From assembly GCA_902785785.1 (NCBI GenBank), contig CADAAA010000002.1, forward strand, positions 248,001-312,000: a stretch of 64,000 bases of DNA, in the 5' to 3' direction. The DNA comes from an uncultured Bacteroidia bacterium. GTDB taxonomy: Bacteria > Bacteroidota > Bacteroidia > Bacteroidales > UBA932. The notes beneath the pieces were generated by a model, which worked only from the letters and a program-made list of their open reading frames with translations, made no database searches and was not told the DNA's origin. Every line of letters starts with the position of its first letter. Position 1 is the first letter of the stretch. Positions 7,577 to 16,188 of this stretch are shown piece after piece. Both the position numbers and the translations under genes were made by a program.

Positions 7577-9240
7577 TGCGACACAGTTTTTCGACACTTT
7601 CGGACGTTCTGGATTATTCCTCGTCCAAATATGCCAAACGTACTGCCTCTGACTTCGTCGATGGCGGCCAGCACTATACATACGCCGGTTTCAAGGAAGC
7701 TTGCGACCGTATCTCCGGCGTCCTCGCCACCTTCGGCATCAATGCCTCTGACAAGATTGCGATCCTCTCCGAGAATATGCCCAACTGGGGCGTGGCGTTC
7801 TTCGCCATCACTTCCAACGGCAGGATTGCTGTGCCGATGCTGCCCGAGGTCTCGCCCAACGAGGTAGAAAACATCCTGCAGCATTCGGACGCTAAGGCGA
7901 TCTTCGTGTCCCGAAAGCAGCTGCCCAAGATCAGCCAGGAGGCACTTGGGAGGCTCCATATCGTGATAGATATCAGCGACTTCAGCCTTATCCGCGTGGA
8001 TGAGACCAAGTACACCTGCGACGGCACCATCAAGAAGCCGGAGCCGATGGACATTGCAGCCATCATCTATACTTCGGGCACTACCGGCAATGCCAAGGGA
8101 GTCATGCTTAGTCACCGAAACTTTTGCGCCAACATCGAGGAGTCCTGGTATGCACATCATGTATACCGCAAGGACGTGTTCCTTTCAATACTTCCGCTTG
8201 CCCATACTTACGAGATGAGCATCGGCATGCTTTATCCTTTCGCTCGCGGAGCGTCCGTCTACTACATCCAGAAACCGCCGACCCCGACTGTGCTCATGGG
8301 AGCCATAGCCAAGATCCGTCCCACGACGATGCTCTCCGTCCCTCTGATCATCGAGAAGGTCGTGCGGAGCAAGGTCCAGCCGACCATCGCTGCCAGCAAG
8401 TTCCTGTCCTATCTCCGCGACAAGATGCCCTGGCTCCTGCACTGGCTTGTCGGGACCAAGCTCAAGAAGCAGTTCGGCGGCCGTATACGTTTCTTCGGCA
8501 TAGGTGGTGCCAAGCTGGACGTTGAGGTTGAGCGCTTCCTCAAGAAATGCCGTTTCCCGTACGCAATCGGCTACGGCCTGACGGAGACCGCGCCGCTGAT
8601 CTGTGACGCCGGTCCCAAGCGGACGCACATAGGCACGACCGGTACGGCGTCTTTCGGCGTCAGCGTGCGCCTTGCCGATGTCAATCCCGAGACAGGCCAG
8701 GGTGAGCTTCAGGTCAAAGGCCCGAACGTCATGCTGGGATACTACAAGGACTATCTCCGCACCAAGGCCGTGATGACCGAGGACGGCTGGATGCGGACCG
8801 GCGATATGGCTACTGTCGACAAGAAAGGCCGCTACGGCATACTCGGACGCATGGGCAACGTCATCATCGGCTCGTCCGGAGAGAATATCTACCCGGAGGA
8901 GATAGAGAGTGTCATCAACAACATCGGAGGGGTGAACGACTCGCTCGTCATCTCCCGTGCCGGACAGCTTGTAGCCCTTGTCCAGTTCAACGAAGGTACG
9001 ATAGACTGGGGCCTTGAGGGTGAGGATAAATTCATCGAGACTCTCGAACAGAAGAAGAAAGAGGTGATGGACTTCGTCAACTCCAAGGTCAGCCAGTTCC
9101 TTAAGATCAAGGATGTGGAGGTCATGAAGGAACCCTTCAATAAGACAGCCACCCACAAGATCCGCCGTTTCCTGTATCAGGACAAAACGGATCAGCCGCA
9201 GAAGGCGGATACCCCTGCGGCTGACACTGGTAATAAGTAA
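7576..9240 (+). CDS. AMP-dependent long-chain acyl-CoA ligase (FadD-like)
   Basis: 554 residues, paralogous to the ligase at 1026. Motifs: IIYTSGTTGNAKGVML (AMP-binding loop, here with Asn-Ala instead of x-Pro), GYGLTETAPL, and RTGDMATVD. The C-terminal domain ends NKTATHKIRRFLY, followed by a poorly conserved 18-residue polar tail. That tail's DNA contains a 10-bp perfect inverted repeat (9192-9201 and 9215-9224). Coupled to the plsC-like gene by a TGATG overlap. It is convergent with rubrerythrin nine bases downstream. Confidence 0.88.
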   Translation: MRHSFSTLSDVLDYSSSKYAKRTASDFVDGGQHYTYAGFKEACDRISGVLATFGINASDKIAILSENMPNWGVAFFAITSNGRIAVPMLPEVSPNEVENILQHSDAKAIFVSRKQLPKISQEALGRLHIVIDISDFSLIRVDETKYTCDGTIKKPEPMDIAAIIYTSGTTGNAKGVMLSHRNFCANIEESWYAHHVYRKDVFLSILPLAHTYEMSIGMLYPFARGASVYYIQKPPTPTVLMGAIAKIRPTTMLSVPLIIEKVVRSKVQPTIAASKFLSYLRDKMPWLLHWLVGTKLKKQFGGRIRFFGIGGAKLDVEVERFLKKCRFPYAIGYGLTETAPLICDAGPKRTHIGTTGTASFGVSVRLADVNPETGQGELQVKGPNVMLGYYKDYLRTKAVMTEDGWMRTGDMATVDKKGRYGILGRMGNVIIGSSGENIYPEEIESVINNIGGVNDSLVISRAGQLVALVQFNEGTIDWGLEGEDKFIETLEQKKKEVMDFVNSKVSQFLKIKDVEVMKEPFNKTATHKIRRFLYQDKTDQPQKADTPAADTGNK

Positions 9241-9249
9241 TAATCCTTT

Positions 9250-9789
9250 TTAGTAGTTCTCGGCGTTGACCTCGAAGAATGCCTTCGGGTGGGCGCAGAC
9301 CGGGCAGATCTCGGGGGCCTTGGTGCCAACTACGATATGACCGCAGTTGCGGCATTCCCATACCTTGACCTCGCTCTTCGCGAAGACTTCCTGATTCTCG
9401 AGATTCTTGAGCAGGGCGCGATAGCGCTCCTCGTGATGCTTCTCGATGGCACCGACCATGCGGAACTTGGCGGCGAGGGCCTTGAAGCCTTCGGCTTCGG
9501 CGGTCTTGGCAAAGTTCTCATACATGTCAGTCCATTCGTAGTTCTCTCCATCGGCAGCTGCAGCGAGGTTCTGGGCGGTATCGCCAATGCCTTCAAGCTC
9601 CTTGAACCAGAGTTTGGCGTGCTCTTTCTCGTTCTCTGCGGTCTTGAGGAAGAGGGCGGCCATCTGCTCATATCCTTCCTTCTTGGCCACTGATGCGAAG
9701 TAAGTGTATTTGTTCCTGGCCTGCGATTCGCCTGCGAATGCGGCCTCCAGGTTTTTCTCGGTCTGGGTACCGGCGTACTTGTTACTCAT
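9250..9789 (-). CDS. rbr: Rubrerythrin
   Basis: 179 residues. Non-haem diiron peroxidase that reduces hydrogen peroxide in anaerobes. The N-terminal ferritin-like four-helix domain has ESQARNKY and ENEKEHAK and a second EKHHEERY helix, giving the paired ExxH diiron ligands. The C-terminal rubredoxin-like domain has CRNCGH and CPVCAHP for the FeS4 site. It is a single-gene unit with its own promoter, separated from thiD by about 70 bases. Interestingly the nearby oxyR copy (15.8-16.1 kb) is only a remnant. Confidence 0.95.
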   Translation of the reverse strand: MSNKYAGTQTEKNLEAAFAGESQARNKYTYFASVAKKEGYEQMAALFLKTAENEKEHAKLWFKELEGIGDTAQNLAAAADGENYEWTDMYENFAKTAEAEGFKALAAKFRMVGAIEKHHEERYRALLKNLENQEVFAKSEVKVWECRNCGHIVVGTKAPEICPVCAHPKAFFEVNAENY

Positions 9790-9813
9790 AGCTCATTGGT
9801 TTTTACAATCATA

Positions 9814-9844
9814 CAAATCTAAGAAATAATCCACTTAATCTCAA
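9814..9844 (-). promoter_or_regulatory. Promoter of rubrerythrin
   Basis: TAGATTTG (9814-9821) is an exact -7 element, with TTG (9842-9844) 20 bases upstream on the minus strand, ahead of ATG 9789. Confidence 0.7.
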
Positions 9845-9861
9845 GGGTTCCGGCCTGATAT

Positions 9862-10671
9862 TCATTCATGAAGGGCCCAGAAGTGATCGACGGGTCCGTG
9901 TCCGTGTCCGATGGAATACCGGGCGCCTGAGACTATGGCCGAGTTGATATAGTCTTTGGCAGCGCGCGCAGCGTCATCCAGGGAAAGTCCTTGTGCGAGG
10001 AACGACGCGAAAGCAGACGACAGGGTGCAGCCGGTGCCATGCGTGTTTGGCGTGGAAAGCCTCCTTGAACGGAGCTCAAGGATATTATCGGCCTCAGCGT
10101 TATAGAAGACGTCGACGAGCTCGTCGTCCGAGAGGTGACCTGCCTTCATGAGCACGGAAACACGTCCGCCGCAAGAGAGTGTCCTCGCGATGCGCGGAAG
10201 GTCTGCCTGCGAGGTGATACGCTCTCCGGCAAGGATCTCTGCCTCAGGGATATTGGGGGTTATGACACGGGCAACGGGAACCAGTTCTTCGGAAAGGACC
10301 TTGACTGCGGAGTCTTCGATGAGACGGTGGCCGGAGGTGGATACCATCACGGGATCGAGGACGATGTTGGTGATCCTGAAGGCTTGTAGCTGCTCCTTGA
10401 CGGCAAGTACGACCTCGGCACTGTGCAGCATCCCTATCTTTACGGCATCGGCGCCGATGTCGCCGAGCACCGCCGCTATCTGTGCGGAGATGACCGGAAT
10501 GGGAACGGGATGCACGTCCTCCACGCCCAGGGTGTTCTGGACAGTGACTGCGGTGATGGCGCTGGCGGCGTAACCGCCTGTCGCCGAGATGGCTTTGATG
10601 TCGGCCTGGATTCCGGCCCCTCCGCCGGAATCGCTCCCCGCGATCGTCAGTACTACGGGATACTTTTTCAT
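9862..10671 (-). CDS. thiD: Hydroxymethylpyrimidine (phosphate) kinase
   Basis: 269 residues from ATG 10671, which overlaps the tenA stop as ATGA; an in-frame GTG two codons earlier is less likely. Phosphorylates HMP and HMP-phosphate for thiamin assembly. Ribokinase-fold signatures are clear: TIAGSDSGGGAGIQADIK near the N-terminus, the substrate-site LDPVMVSTSGHRL, and THGTGCTLSSA with the catalytic Asp region replaced by the usual GTGC anion hole. Last gene of the thiM-thiE-tenA-thiD operon. Confidence 0.95.
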   Translation of the reverse strand: MKKYPVVLTIAGSDSGGGAGIQADIKAISATGGYAASAITAVTVQNTLGVEDVHPVPIPVISAQIAAVLGDIGADAVKIGMLHSAEVVLAVKEQLQAFRITNIVLDPVMVSTSGHRLIEDSAVKVLSEELVPVARVITPNIPEAEILAGERITSQADLPRIARTLSCGGRVSVLMKAGHLSDDELVDVFYNAEADNILELRSRRLSTPNTHGTGCTLSSAFASFLAQGLSLDDAARAAKDYINSAIVSGARYSIGHGHGPVDHFWALHE

Positions 10672-11351
10672 AACCACTCCTTCAGCGAGTTCATGTAGGA
10701 ATAATCCTTTTCGGGGCCGAAGTAGCCATAGTCCCAGAAGGCATACTCGAAGAGGGCGGCCTCGAGGTATGCATGTGTCATCCTTGCGCGGGTATCCTCA
10801 TCCACGGCCTCCGCCCATTCGTCCGCCAGGGCAAGTACGCTGTTGACGCCTTCGGTGAACTCTTCGTTCCCATATTCGAGTACCCATTCCTTGTAAGGGT
10901 TCCCTTCGAGTGATGCAATGCTGCGGATGTACAGTCCCACCTCGTTGTAGATCCACATGCAGGGCAGCATGGCAGCCAGGGCAACCTCCTTGCTCCCGCT
11001 GTCGATGGCTGCCTGGGTATGGTTGTTATATGTGGAAGTGACGACTGAAGGAGTGACCTGGGTGTCAATGCCGAAGCGCCCGATCAGCAGTTCGTGCATG
11101 GCTTTCTCCCCGTCTATTCCGCTCTGGGCAAACAGGCGGAACATCTCCTGCTGGCCCGGATCTGTCATCATGTCGGCCAGTTGGAACATCTGCCTGCCAT
11201 AGTTGCCTATGTAGAGCTCGTCCTGAGCGATATACCTGTCGAAACGGGACGAGTCCAGGCTGCCGTCCGCAAGCTCCTTGATGAAAGGAAGGTCCTTGAT
11301 GCCTTCGAAAATCCGGGCCGATTCAGCCCAGACGTCTTTTGTCCAACTCAT
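10668..11351 (-). CDS. tenA: Aminopyrimidine aminohydrolase / thiaminase II
   Basis: 227 residues, all-helical TenA/THI-4 family. Recovers HMP from degraded thiamin (aminopyrimidine hydrolysis). The conserved Cys lies in LPCMWIYNEVG and the catalytic Glu region in ALFEYAFWDYGY. The 3' end overlaps thiD by four bases and the 5' end overlaps thiE by 29 bases, so it is embedded in the operon. With thiM present and thiC/thiG absent from this locus, the operon looks like a thiamin-precursor salvage unit. Confidence 0.93.
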   Translation of the reverse strand: MSWTKDVWAESARIFEGIKDLPFIKELADGSLDSSRFDRYIAQDELYIGNYGRQMFQLADMMTDPGQQEMFRLFAQSGIDGEKAMHELLIGRFGIDTQVTPSVVTSTYNNHTQAAIDSGSKEVALAAMLPCMWIYNEVGLYIRSIASLEGNPYKEWVLEYGNEEFTEGVNSVLALADEWAEAVDEDTRARMTHAYLEAALFEYAFWDYGYFGPEKDYSYMNSLKEWL

Positions 11352-11973
11352 TGTCTATTATCATTTTCAAGTTTTTACTGGCAATAAACGGATCGGGAGC
11401 GCTTACGATGGCGCTCACGACTGCTGCGCCGTCCGATCCACAAGCTATGGCGCGGCCGACAGTATCGGCGTTCATCCCTCCAATACAGCATACAGGATGG
11501 CGCGTGAGTTTGCACGCGCGTTCCAATCCTTCGTATCCGAAAGGGGTAAGCGTGTCGGTCTTGGTGTGGGTGGCGAATACCGGGGAGACAGCGACATAGT
11601 CGACATCAAGGTCATTCGCCTGTCGCACTTCGTCCATGGTCTCCACTGACAGGCCTATTATCTTGTCCGGGCCTAGAAGGCGCCGGGCAATTTCGTATGG
11701 CATGTCGCTCTGGCCTATATGTACGCCGTCGGCGTCTACGGCCAGGGCTACGTCCACGCGGTCATTGATCAAGAGAGGCACGCCGCTGCCCGCCAAGGCG
11801 GCCTTAAGCCGCAACCCCAGTGCGATGAACTCGCGGGTGTCGATGCTCTTCTCGCGAAGCTGGACCAGCGTGACTCCGCCGCGCACGGCCTGCATCACGA
11901 CGGTTTCCAGGTCCCGCCCCAGTGACAGACCCCTGTCCGTCACCAGATACAATGCGAGGTTATCCTTTATCAT
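11323..11973 (-). CDS. thiE: Thiamine-phosphate synthase
   Basis: 216 residues. Joins HMP diphosphate and thiazole phosphate to thiamin phosphate. TIM-barrel motifs include LYLVTD, LVQLREKSID, INDRVDVALAVDADGVHIGQSDMP (written in family order), YVAVSPVFATHTK and a phosphate-binding CIGGMNADT. ATG 11973 overlaps the thiM stop as ATGA; the 3' end runs 29 bases into tenA. Confidence 0.95.
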   Translation of the reverse strand: MIKDNLALYLVTDRGLSLGRDLETVVMQAVRGGVTLVQLREKSIDTREFIALGLRLKAALAGSGVPLLINDRVDVALAVDADGVHIGQSDMPYEIARRLLGPDKIIGLSVETMDEVRQANDLDVDYVAVSPVFATHTKTDTLTPFGYEGLERACKLTRHPVCCIGGMNADTVGRAIACGSDGAAVVSAIVSAPDPFIASKNLKMIIDNELDKRRLG

Positions 11974-12767
11974 ATCCTTATGCTCCTGGCGTAATCGGAC
12001 GGTTCGAACGTACTGAGTTCGTCGATAAAGTGCATTTCCATGGAGCCGGTGCCCGAGGCACGCTCTGCCGCGCGCTCGCCGGCGATGCCCATGAGGGCCA
12101 TGGCGTTACGTGCGGCCATGAGGCTGTCTTCACCTGCTGCGATGAATGCTCCGGTGATGACGGATGCGGTGCAGCCCATTGCCGTGATGCGCGACATCAG
12201 CGGATGTCCGTTGGCTATGGTCAGGACAGTAGTCCCGTCGGTGATGTAGTCTACGGGGCCGCTCATTGAGACAACGGCTCCGCTGCTTATGGCCAGGGCT
12301 TTGGCCGCCTCGACGGCATCGGAACTCAGCACGGAGGTGTCCACCCCGCGCGAGATTATCTGCTCTCCGGCAAGGCACATTATCTCCGAGGCATTGCCAC
12401 GGATAACCGTGGGATGGCTGTCGCGGATGAGGTCGAGGGAGGTTTGGGTGCGGATGCGGCTTGCACCTGCGCCGACCGGGTCGAGAACCCAGGGTTTGCC
12501 CAGACGGTGGGCGGTAGCGGCCGCAATCTTCATTCCTTCGATCTCATGACGGTCAAGGCAGCCGATGTTGACTACAAGGGCTGAAGCTATCCCCACGATC
12601 TCTTCCATCTCCTCGGGACAGAAGGACATGAGGGGGGAAGCCCCGACGGCAAGCAACGCGTTCGCGTTGATGCCCATCGCGACATAATTGGTGATACAAT
12701 GTACAAGGGGGGATTTTTCGCGCACTGCCGCGCAATCCCTGATGAAAGGATCAGATGATGTAGACAT
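11970..12767 (-). CDS. thiM: Hydroxyethylthiazole kinase
   Basis: 265 residues. Phosphorylates the thiazole alcohol THZ, a salvage step. Ribokinase-like family PF02110: HCITNYVAMGINANALLAVG near residue 24-43, WVLDPVGAGASRIR, VIRGNASEI, and the catalytic-loop MGCTASVITGAF. First gene of the operon, with its ATG only three bases beyond the TPP riboswitch core, so ligand binding could directly mask ribosome entry. Confidence 0.95.
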   Translation of the reverse strand: MSTSSDPFIRDCAAVREKSPLVHCITNYVAMGINANALLAVGASPLMSFCPEEMEEIVGIASALVVNIGCLDRHEIEGMKIAAATAHRLGKPWVLDPVGAGASRIRTQTSLDLIRDSHPTVIRGNASEIMCLAGEQIISRGVDTSVLSSDAVEAAKALAISSGAVVSMSGPVDYITDGTTVLTIANGHPLMSRITAMGCTASVITGAFIAAGEDSLMAARNAMALMGIAGERAAERASGTGSMEMHFIDELSTFEPSDYARSIRI

Positions 12768-12770
12768 AAT

Positions 12771-12846
12771 TCCCTACGCTGTAATTAAACAAATCAGGTT
12801 CAAAGGGTATGATCTCAGCTCCGGGTAAATCCCGGCGCACCCCTAT
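12771..12846 (-). ncRNA. TPP riboswitch (THI element)
   Basis: Read on the minus strand the aptamer has GGGGTGC (just inside 12846), a P3 hairpin of complementary CCGGG/CCCGG arms, CTGAGA, ATACCC, TTTGAACCTGAT and the closing GCGTAGGG (ending 12771). These are the conserved TPP-binding elements in order. The aptamer ends next to the thiM ATG and no separate terminator hairpin lies between, so translational control is the simplest model: TPP would occlude the ribosome site of thiM-thiE-tenA-thiD. Confidence 0.95.
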
Positions 12847-12858
12847 TTATTTCAAGTA

Positions 12859-12889
12859 CAAATATAGCCGATTCGCGGATATATGCAAA
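12859..12889 (-). promoter_or_regulatory. Promoter of the thiamin operon
   Basis: TTTG (12886-12889) and TATATTTG (12859-12866) are spaced by 19 bases on the minus strand. Predicted transcription start lies near 12850, just before the riboswitch. Confidence 0.8.
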
Positions 12890-12893
12890 AAAT

Positions 12894-12917
12894 AAAGCGC
12901 CGGGATTCCGGCGCTTT
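12894..12917 (-). terminator. Intrinsic terminator after dcuB
   Basis: A perfect 10-bp stem (AAAGCGCCGG / CCGGCGCTTT, 4-base loop) lies seven bases past the dcuB stop and is followed on the minus strand by TTTATTTTTTG-like U-rich sequence. That U-tract doubles as the -33 element of the thi promoter. Confidence 0.85.
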
Positions 12918-12923
12918 CATCTT

Positions 12924-14231
12924 CTAGTAGATCAGGCTGCTGATGAGCATGGCGACGAGCGTGGAGACTATCACGCTCACGAGGCCCGGCATCATGAAAC
13001 TGTGGTTGAGCAGGTACTTTCCGATCTTGGTGGTGCCGGAACGGTCGAAGTTGACCGTGGCGATATCGGAAGGATAATTCGGGATGAAGAAGTATCCGTA
13101 CACGCTCGGGAGCACGCCGAGAAGGATAGGTCCCGGTATGCCGAGGGAGTATGCCAGAGGAAGCATTGCTACCACGACCGCTCCCTGCGAGTTGATCAGC
13201 ACGGAGACGAGGAAGAACACGAATGCGATGGCCCAGGGGTATTTGCCTACGAGACCGCCGAGGGAGTTCTGGATCAGGTCCATGTAGTTGCTGAAATATG
13301 TGTCGGCCATCCAGGCGATGCCGAAGATGGCGATGACCGCTACCATACCGCTCTGGAAGACCTTTCCGCTGGTCGCCACTGCAGGTTTCGCCTTGCAGAG
13401 GATGATCATAAGGCCGGCAGCTACGAGCATGATGATCTGGATGACGAGGTTCATCTTGACGGTCTTGTATCCGCATGCTGCGAGGATAACGATCGCGAGG
13501 ATGGCGGCGAGGAAGATCATCACGGAAGCCTTGGCTTCCTTGGAGACTACCTTGTCAAGCAGGGTGGCATTCTCGCCGTACATGTACTTGTACATCTCGG
13601 GGTCCTGCAGGCGGGCCTGGAACTCGGGATCCTTGTCGAGGTCCTTGCCTCTCCTGTACGAGCAGGCGGCTGCGGCGAGCAGACCTACGAGGCAGGCGGG
13701 GATAGTGACTATCAGCACCTGGGGGATGGTGATGTCGAAGCCGTTGGCCGCGGATATGGTCGTGAAGGCCACGACGGCCGCGGCGATGGGCGAGCAGGTG
13801 ATACCTACCTGCGAGGCGATGGATGCAACTGCGCAGGGGCGCTCCGGGCGGATGCCCTTCTTGAGCGCGATGTCCGCGATCAGCGGCATCAGCGTATACA
13901 CCACATGGCCGGTACCTACAAGGACCGTCAGAAGGAAGGTACAGATCGGAGCGTAGAACGTGATATGGTCCGGATGCTTGCGCAGCGCGCGCTCGGCGAT
14001 CTGGATCAACCAGTCCATACCACCTGCAGCCTGCAGCACTGCGGCGCAGGTGACGGCTGCTATGATAATGTAGATAACATCGGTGGGAGGCGTGCCGGGA
14101 GTCATCCCGAAACCGAATACGAGGATGGCCAGGCCTATGCCGGAAATGGCGCCGAGAGCCAGGGAACCGTAGCGGGAACCCACGTAAAGGGCTGCCAGTA
14201 CGATCAGAAGTTGGATGATCATCAATACCAT
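12924..14231 (-). CDS. Anaerobic C4-dicarboxylate transporter (DcuA/DcuB family)
   Basis: 435 residues, the family length, with about ten or more hydrophobic segments. Sequence is typical of PF03605: SRYGSLALGAISGIGLAILVF at the N-terminus, GTGHVVYTLMPLIADIA, the loop GIRPERPCAVASIASQVGITCSPIAAAVVA, and a C-terminal NYPSDIATVNFDRSGTTKIGKYLLNHSF. In anaerobes these inner-membrane carriers exchange fumarate, aspartate or malate for succinate, which fits a succinate-producing Bacteroidales. I cannot separate DcuA from DcuB by eye. Confidence 0.9.
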   Translation of the reverse strand: MVLMIIQLLIVLAALYVGSRYGSLALGAISGIGLAILVFGFGMTPGTPPTDVIYIIIAAVTCAAVLQAAGGMDWLIQIAERALRKHPDHITFYAPICTFLLTVLVGTGHVVYTLMPLIADIALKKGIRPERPCAVASIASQVGITCSPIAAAVVAFTTISAANGFDITIPQVLIVTIPACLVGLLAAAACSYRRGKDLDKDPEFQARLQDPEMYKYMYGENATLLDKVVSKEAKASVMIFLAAILAIVILAACGYKTVKMNLVIQIIMLVAAGLMIILCKAKPAVATSGKVFQSGMVAVIAIFGIAWMADTYFSNYMDLIQNSLGGLVGKYPWAIAFVFFLVSVLINSQGAVVVAMLPLAYSLGIPGPILLGVLPSVYGYFFIPNYPSDIATVNFDRSGTTKIGKYLLNHSFMMPGLVSVIVSTLVAMLISSLIY

Positions 14232-14259
14232 ATGGGTCTAGTTTCAGTGTTGTATATGG

Positions 14260-14267
14260 CAAAGATA
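14260..14267 (-). promoter_or_regulatory. -7 promoter element of the dicarboxylate transporter gene
   Basis: TATCTTTG on the minus strand, 28 bases before ATG 14231; no convincing -33 element. Confidence 0.5.
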
Positions 14268-14282
14268 ATCAAAAAAAGGCTA

Positions 14283-15623
14283 TTACCTCTGCAGAACTAT
14301 TACATTTTCTTGTTCGAGCCTTGCTTTCAGCCATCTTTCAAGCCTGTCGGTCATCTCTCCGTCCAGTTTCTCGCTGCTTGTTACAAGAGCCACTATCTGC
14401 TCCTTTCCGGCTTCTCCCGAAGCGGTGGCGGTCCTGCCCCCGGTGAGGCTGATCGACCGGATGGAAGGATACTGCGCAAACAGCTCACGGGCGATGGCAT
14501 CGACCGGAATGTCGTGGTCCCTGTAGGTGTCGAGCTGTCTCTCCAACGTGGCGATCGAGTCTGTCAAAGCCTTGATCTGCCTCTCATTATACTCGTAAAT
14601 ACCTTGGATCAGGTCAGATTCCGAAAGAACGTCCCGCGTCATGGTCGCATCCTCATGGAAGATAATCTGGTTGCGGGTGATGCCGTATTCTTCCGCATCC
14701 TTGAAGAGCACCTCCTTGAATTCGGGAGTGAGGGTTTCTCCGGCCAGATAAAGATCTATCGTGGCCGGTTTTACCGACATGTCAGTCTTGTAGTCGTAGA
14801 TGAAACTCTTGCCTATGGATTTGTTCTTTGAGACGAGTTTCTCCGCATGGATGTTGAAATTGTTCTCCTGGACCATACGGATAGCAGAGAATATGCTGGG
14901 CACTATCATGACCAGCAGTATGAATGCGATAGCGCGTTTGGACAGGCGCTGACGCATTCCATCCACTTCTTCCTCCATTACAAGCGGGAAGCGAAGATAC
15001 TTGGTCGTGAGGAAAGTGGCAAGGGCGATGAAGATGCTGTTTATCAGGAACAGGTACAACGCTCCGAGGATGTAATGCCAGTTGAGCAGGGAAATGCCGT
15101 ATCCGACCGTACAAAGAGGGGGCATGAGGGCCGTCGCTATGGCGACACCGGAGATAACGGTACCACGCTCCTTGCGGGATGTCTCAAGCATGCCCGCGAT
15201 GCCGCCGAACAAGGCTATCAGCACGTCGTAAATGGAAGGATTGGTCCTTGCGAGAAGTTCCGAGGGGTTGCCGAGGTTCAGCGGGCTCAGTATGAAGAAT
15301 AAGGTGGAGGCGGCAATACTGATGGCAACCATGACGAGATAATTCTCCAAGGAGAATTTGACCAGCCGGTTGTCCCGGATACCCAAGCCGAAGCCGAAGC
15401 CGAGTATGGGCCCCATCACCGGTGATATGAGCATCGCGCCGATGATGACCGGTATTGAATTGACATTCAGGCCTACGGACGCGATGATTATCGCGCAGGC
15501 GAGGATGAAGACATTGTGTCCTTTGAACGCAATGTTCTTCCTGATCGAAAGGTTTGCACCGGAGTGGTCCACGTCTTCCGACAGGTTGACATGATCCTTC
15601 AAATATTCTGAAAACTTTCCCAT
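14283..15623 (-). CDS. DUF389 membrane protein (TIGR00341 family)
   Basis: 446 residues. The N-terminal half has six to seven membrane segments with the family signature IIGAMLISPVMGPILGFGFG and RGTVISGVAIATALMPPLCTVGYG (split over two helices). The C-terminal half (about 260-446) is soluble and coiled, with LTPEFKEVLFKDAEEYG and a stretch similar to the OmpA-like/SPOR-sized C-domain some members carry. Function of the family is not established. Downstream (toward dcuB) the gap is 51 bases; upstream lies the trkH remnant. Confidence 0.85.
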   Translation of the reverse strand: MGKFSEYLKDHVNLSEDVDHSGANLSIRKNIAFKGHNVFILACAIIIASVGLNVNSIPVIIGAMLISPVMGPILGFGFGLGIRDNRLVKFSLENYLVMVAISIAASTLFFILSPLNLGNPSELLARTNPSIYDVLIALFGGIAGMLETSRKERGTVISGVAIATALMPPLCTVGYGISLLNWHYILGALYLFLINSIFIALATFLTTKYLRFPLVMEEEVDGMRQRLSKRAIAFILLVMIVPSIFSAIRMVQENNFNIHAEKLVSKNKSIGKSFIYDYKTDMSVKPATIDLYLAGETLTPEFKEVLFKDAEEYGITRNQIIFHEDATMTRDVLSESDLIQGIYEYNERQIKALTDSIATLERQLDTYRDHDIPVDAIARELFAQYPSIRSISLTGGRTATASGEAGKEQIVALVTSSEKLDGEMTDRLERWLKARLEQENVIVLQR

Positions 15624-15659
15624 AATCTTTCTCTCTTATAAGCAGCGCGTCGGTCCATT

Positions 15660-15785
15660 TCAGCGCTTGTAACTTCCAAATATCATAAAAATCGGATAGA
15701 TTTCCAACCTTCCCAGCAGCATCAGCACCATCGAATTGATTTTCAAGGCATCCGGAAGTGCCGAGTAGTTGCCCATAGCGTTTCG
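15660..15785 (-). pseudogene. Remnant of a TrkH/KtrB-type K+ transporter (C-terminal ~41 codons)
   Basis: Minus-strand frame ending TGA at 15660-15662 translates from RNAMGNYSALPDALK through LMLLGRLEIYP to GSYKR. This is the usual extreme C-terminus of TrkH-family proteins (GNxSxLPD ... LMLxGRLEIYP). All upstream domains are missing: the frame meets a junction at about 15780-15785 where another gene remnant starts in the opposite direction. No start codon and no promoter serve it. Confidence 0.7.
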
Positions 15786-16075
15786 AATACGATGCCCAGC
15801 ATGAAGGAGGAAGGGTTGGAATGCTGATACAATTGATCAATGAGAACGGAGGGATGGCGATCATACCTGAGACCCATGTCAATCTTATCCTCAGAAGCTG
15901 GCAGGCCCATATCCGTCCGATAGTCGATCCCGTCCCCATGCGGACAGTCTCACTGGTGTTCCGTAAGGATTATATCCACGAGCAGCTTCTGAACGTCGTG
16001 GTGGATGCAGTCAAGACCATCATCCCTTCGGGGATGCAGGAACAAGTCATAAAGGGAGAGCGCATAAAGCTGTAG
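15779..16075 (+). pseudogene. Remnant of an OxyR-like LysR regulator (C-terminal ~98 codons)
   Basis: The frame opens right after a TAG at 15776-15778, begins RFEYDAQHEGG and ends at TAG/stop 16073-16075. The ATG at 15821 would give 84 residues. NENGGMAIIPETHV, RPIVDPVPMRTVSLVFRKDYI and a C-terminal VVVDAVKTIIP resemble the effector-domain end of OxyR-type regulators in Bacteroidetes. The helix-turn-helix and most of the sensor domain, including the peroxidatic Cys region, are missing. Confidence 0.65.
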
Positions 16076-16151
16076 GAGGCTCCGCAGATCGCGCCCCAAA
16101 CAATTCTTTTGAAAATCACGCGTCCTGGTAGGTAAAGCCGGGAGGATTTAT

Positions 16152-16159
16152 TATATTTG
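16152..16159 (+). promoter_or_regulatory. -7 promoter element of the uracil/xanthine permease
   Basis: TATATTTG, exact consensus, 30 bases before ATG 16189. It shows that the GTG at 16159 is not the start. Confidence 0.6.
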
Positions 16160-16188
16160 TGTCCCAGAATACTTTTTACAATTCTGGT

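Noticed and set aside
9192-9224. 10-bp perfect inverted repeat as a terminator of the second acyl-CoA ligase
   Set aside because: It lies inside the coding sequence and no T-run follows closely; the U-rich stretch is about 20 bases further.
13002-14831. 609-codon plus-strand frame
   Set aside because: Antisense to dcuA/B-type and DUF389 genes; repetitive polar composition typical of a shadow.
15184-15939. 251-codon minus-strand frame crossing the 15.78-kb junction
   Set aside because: Joins a shadow of DUF389 to the antisense of the oxyR remnant in a different frame from both; not a gene.
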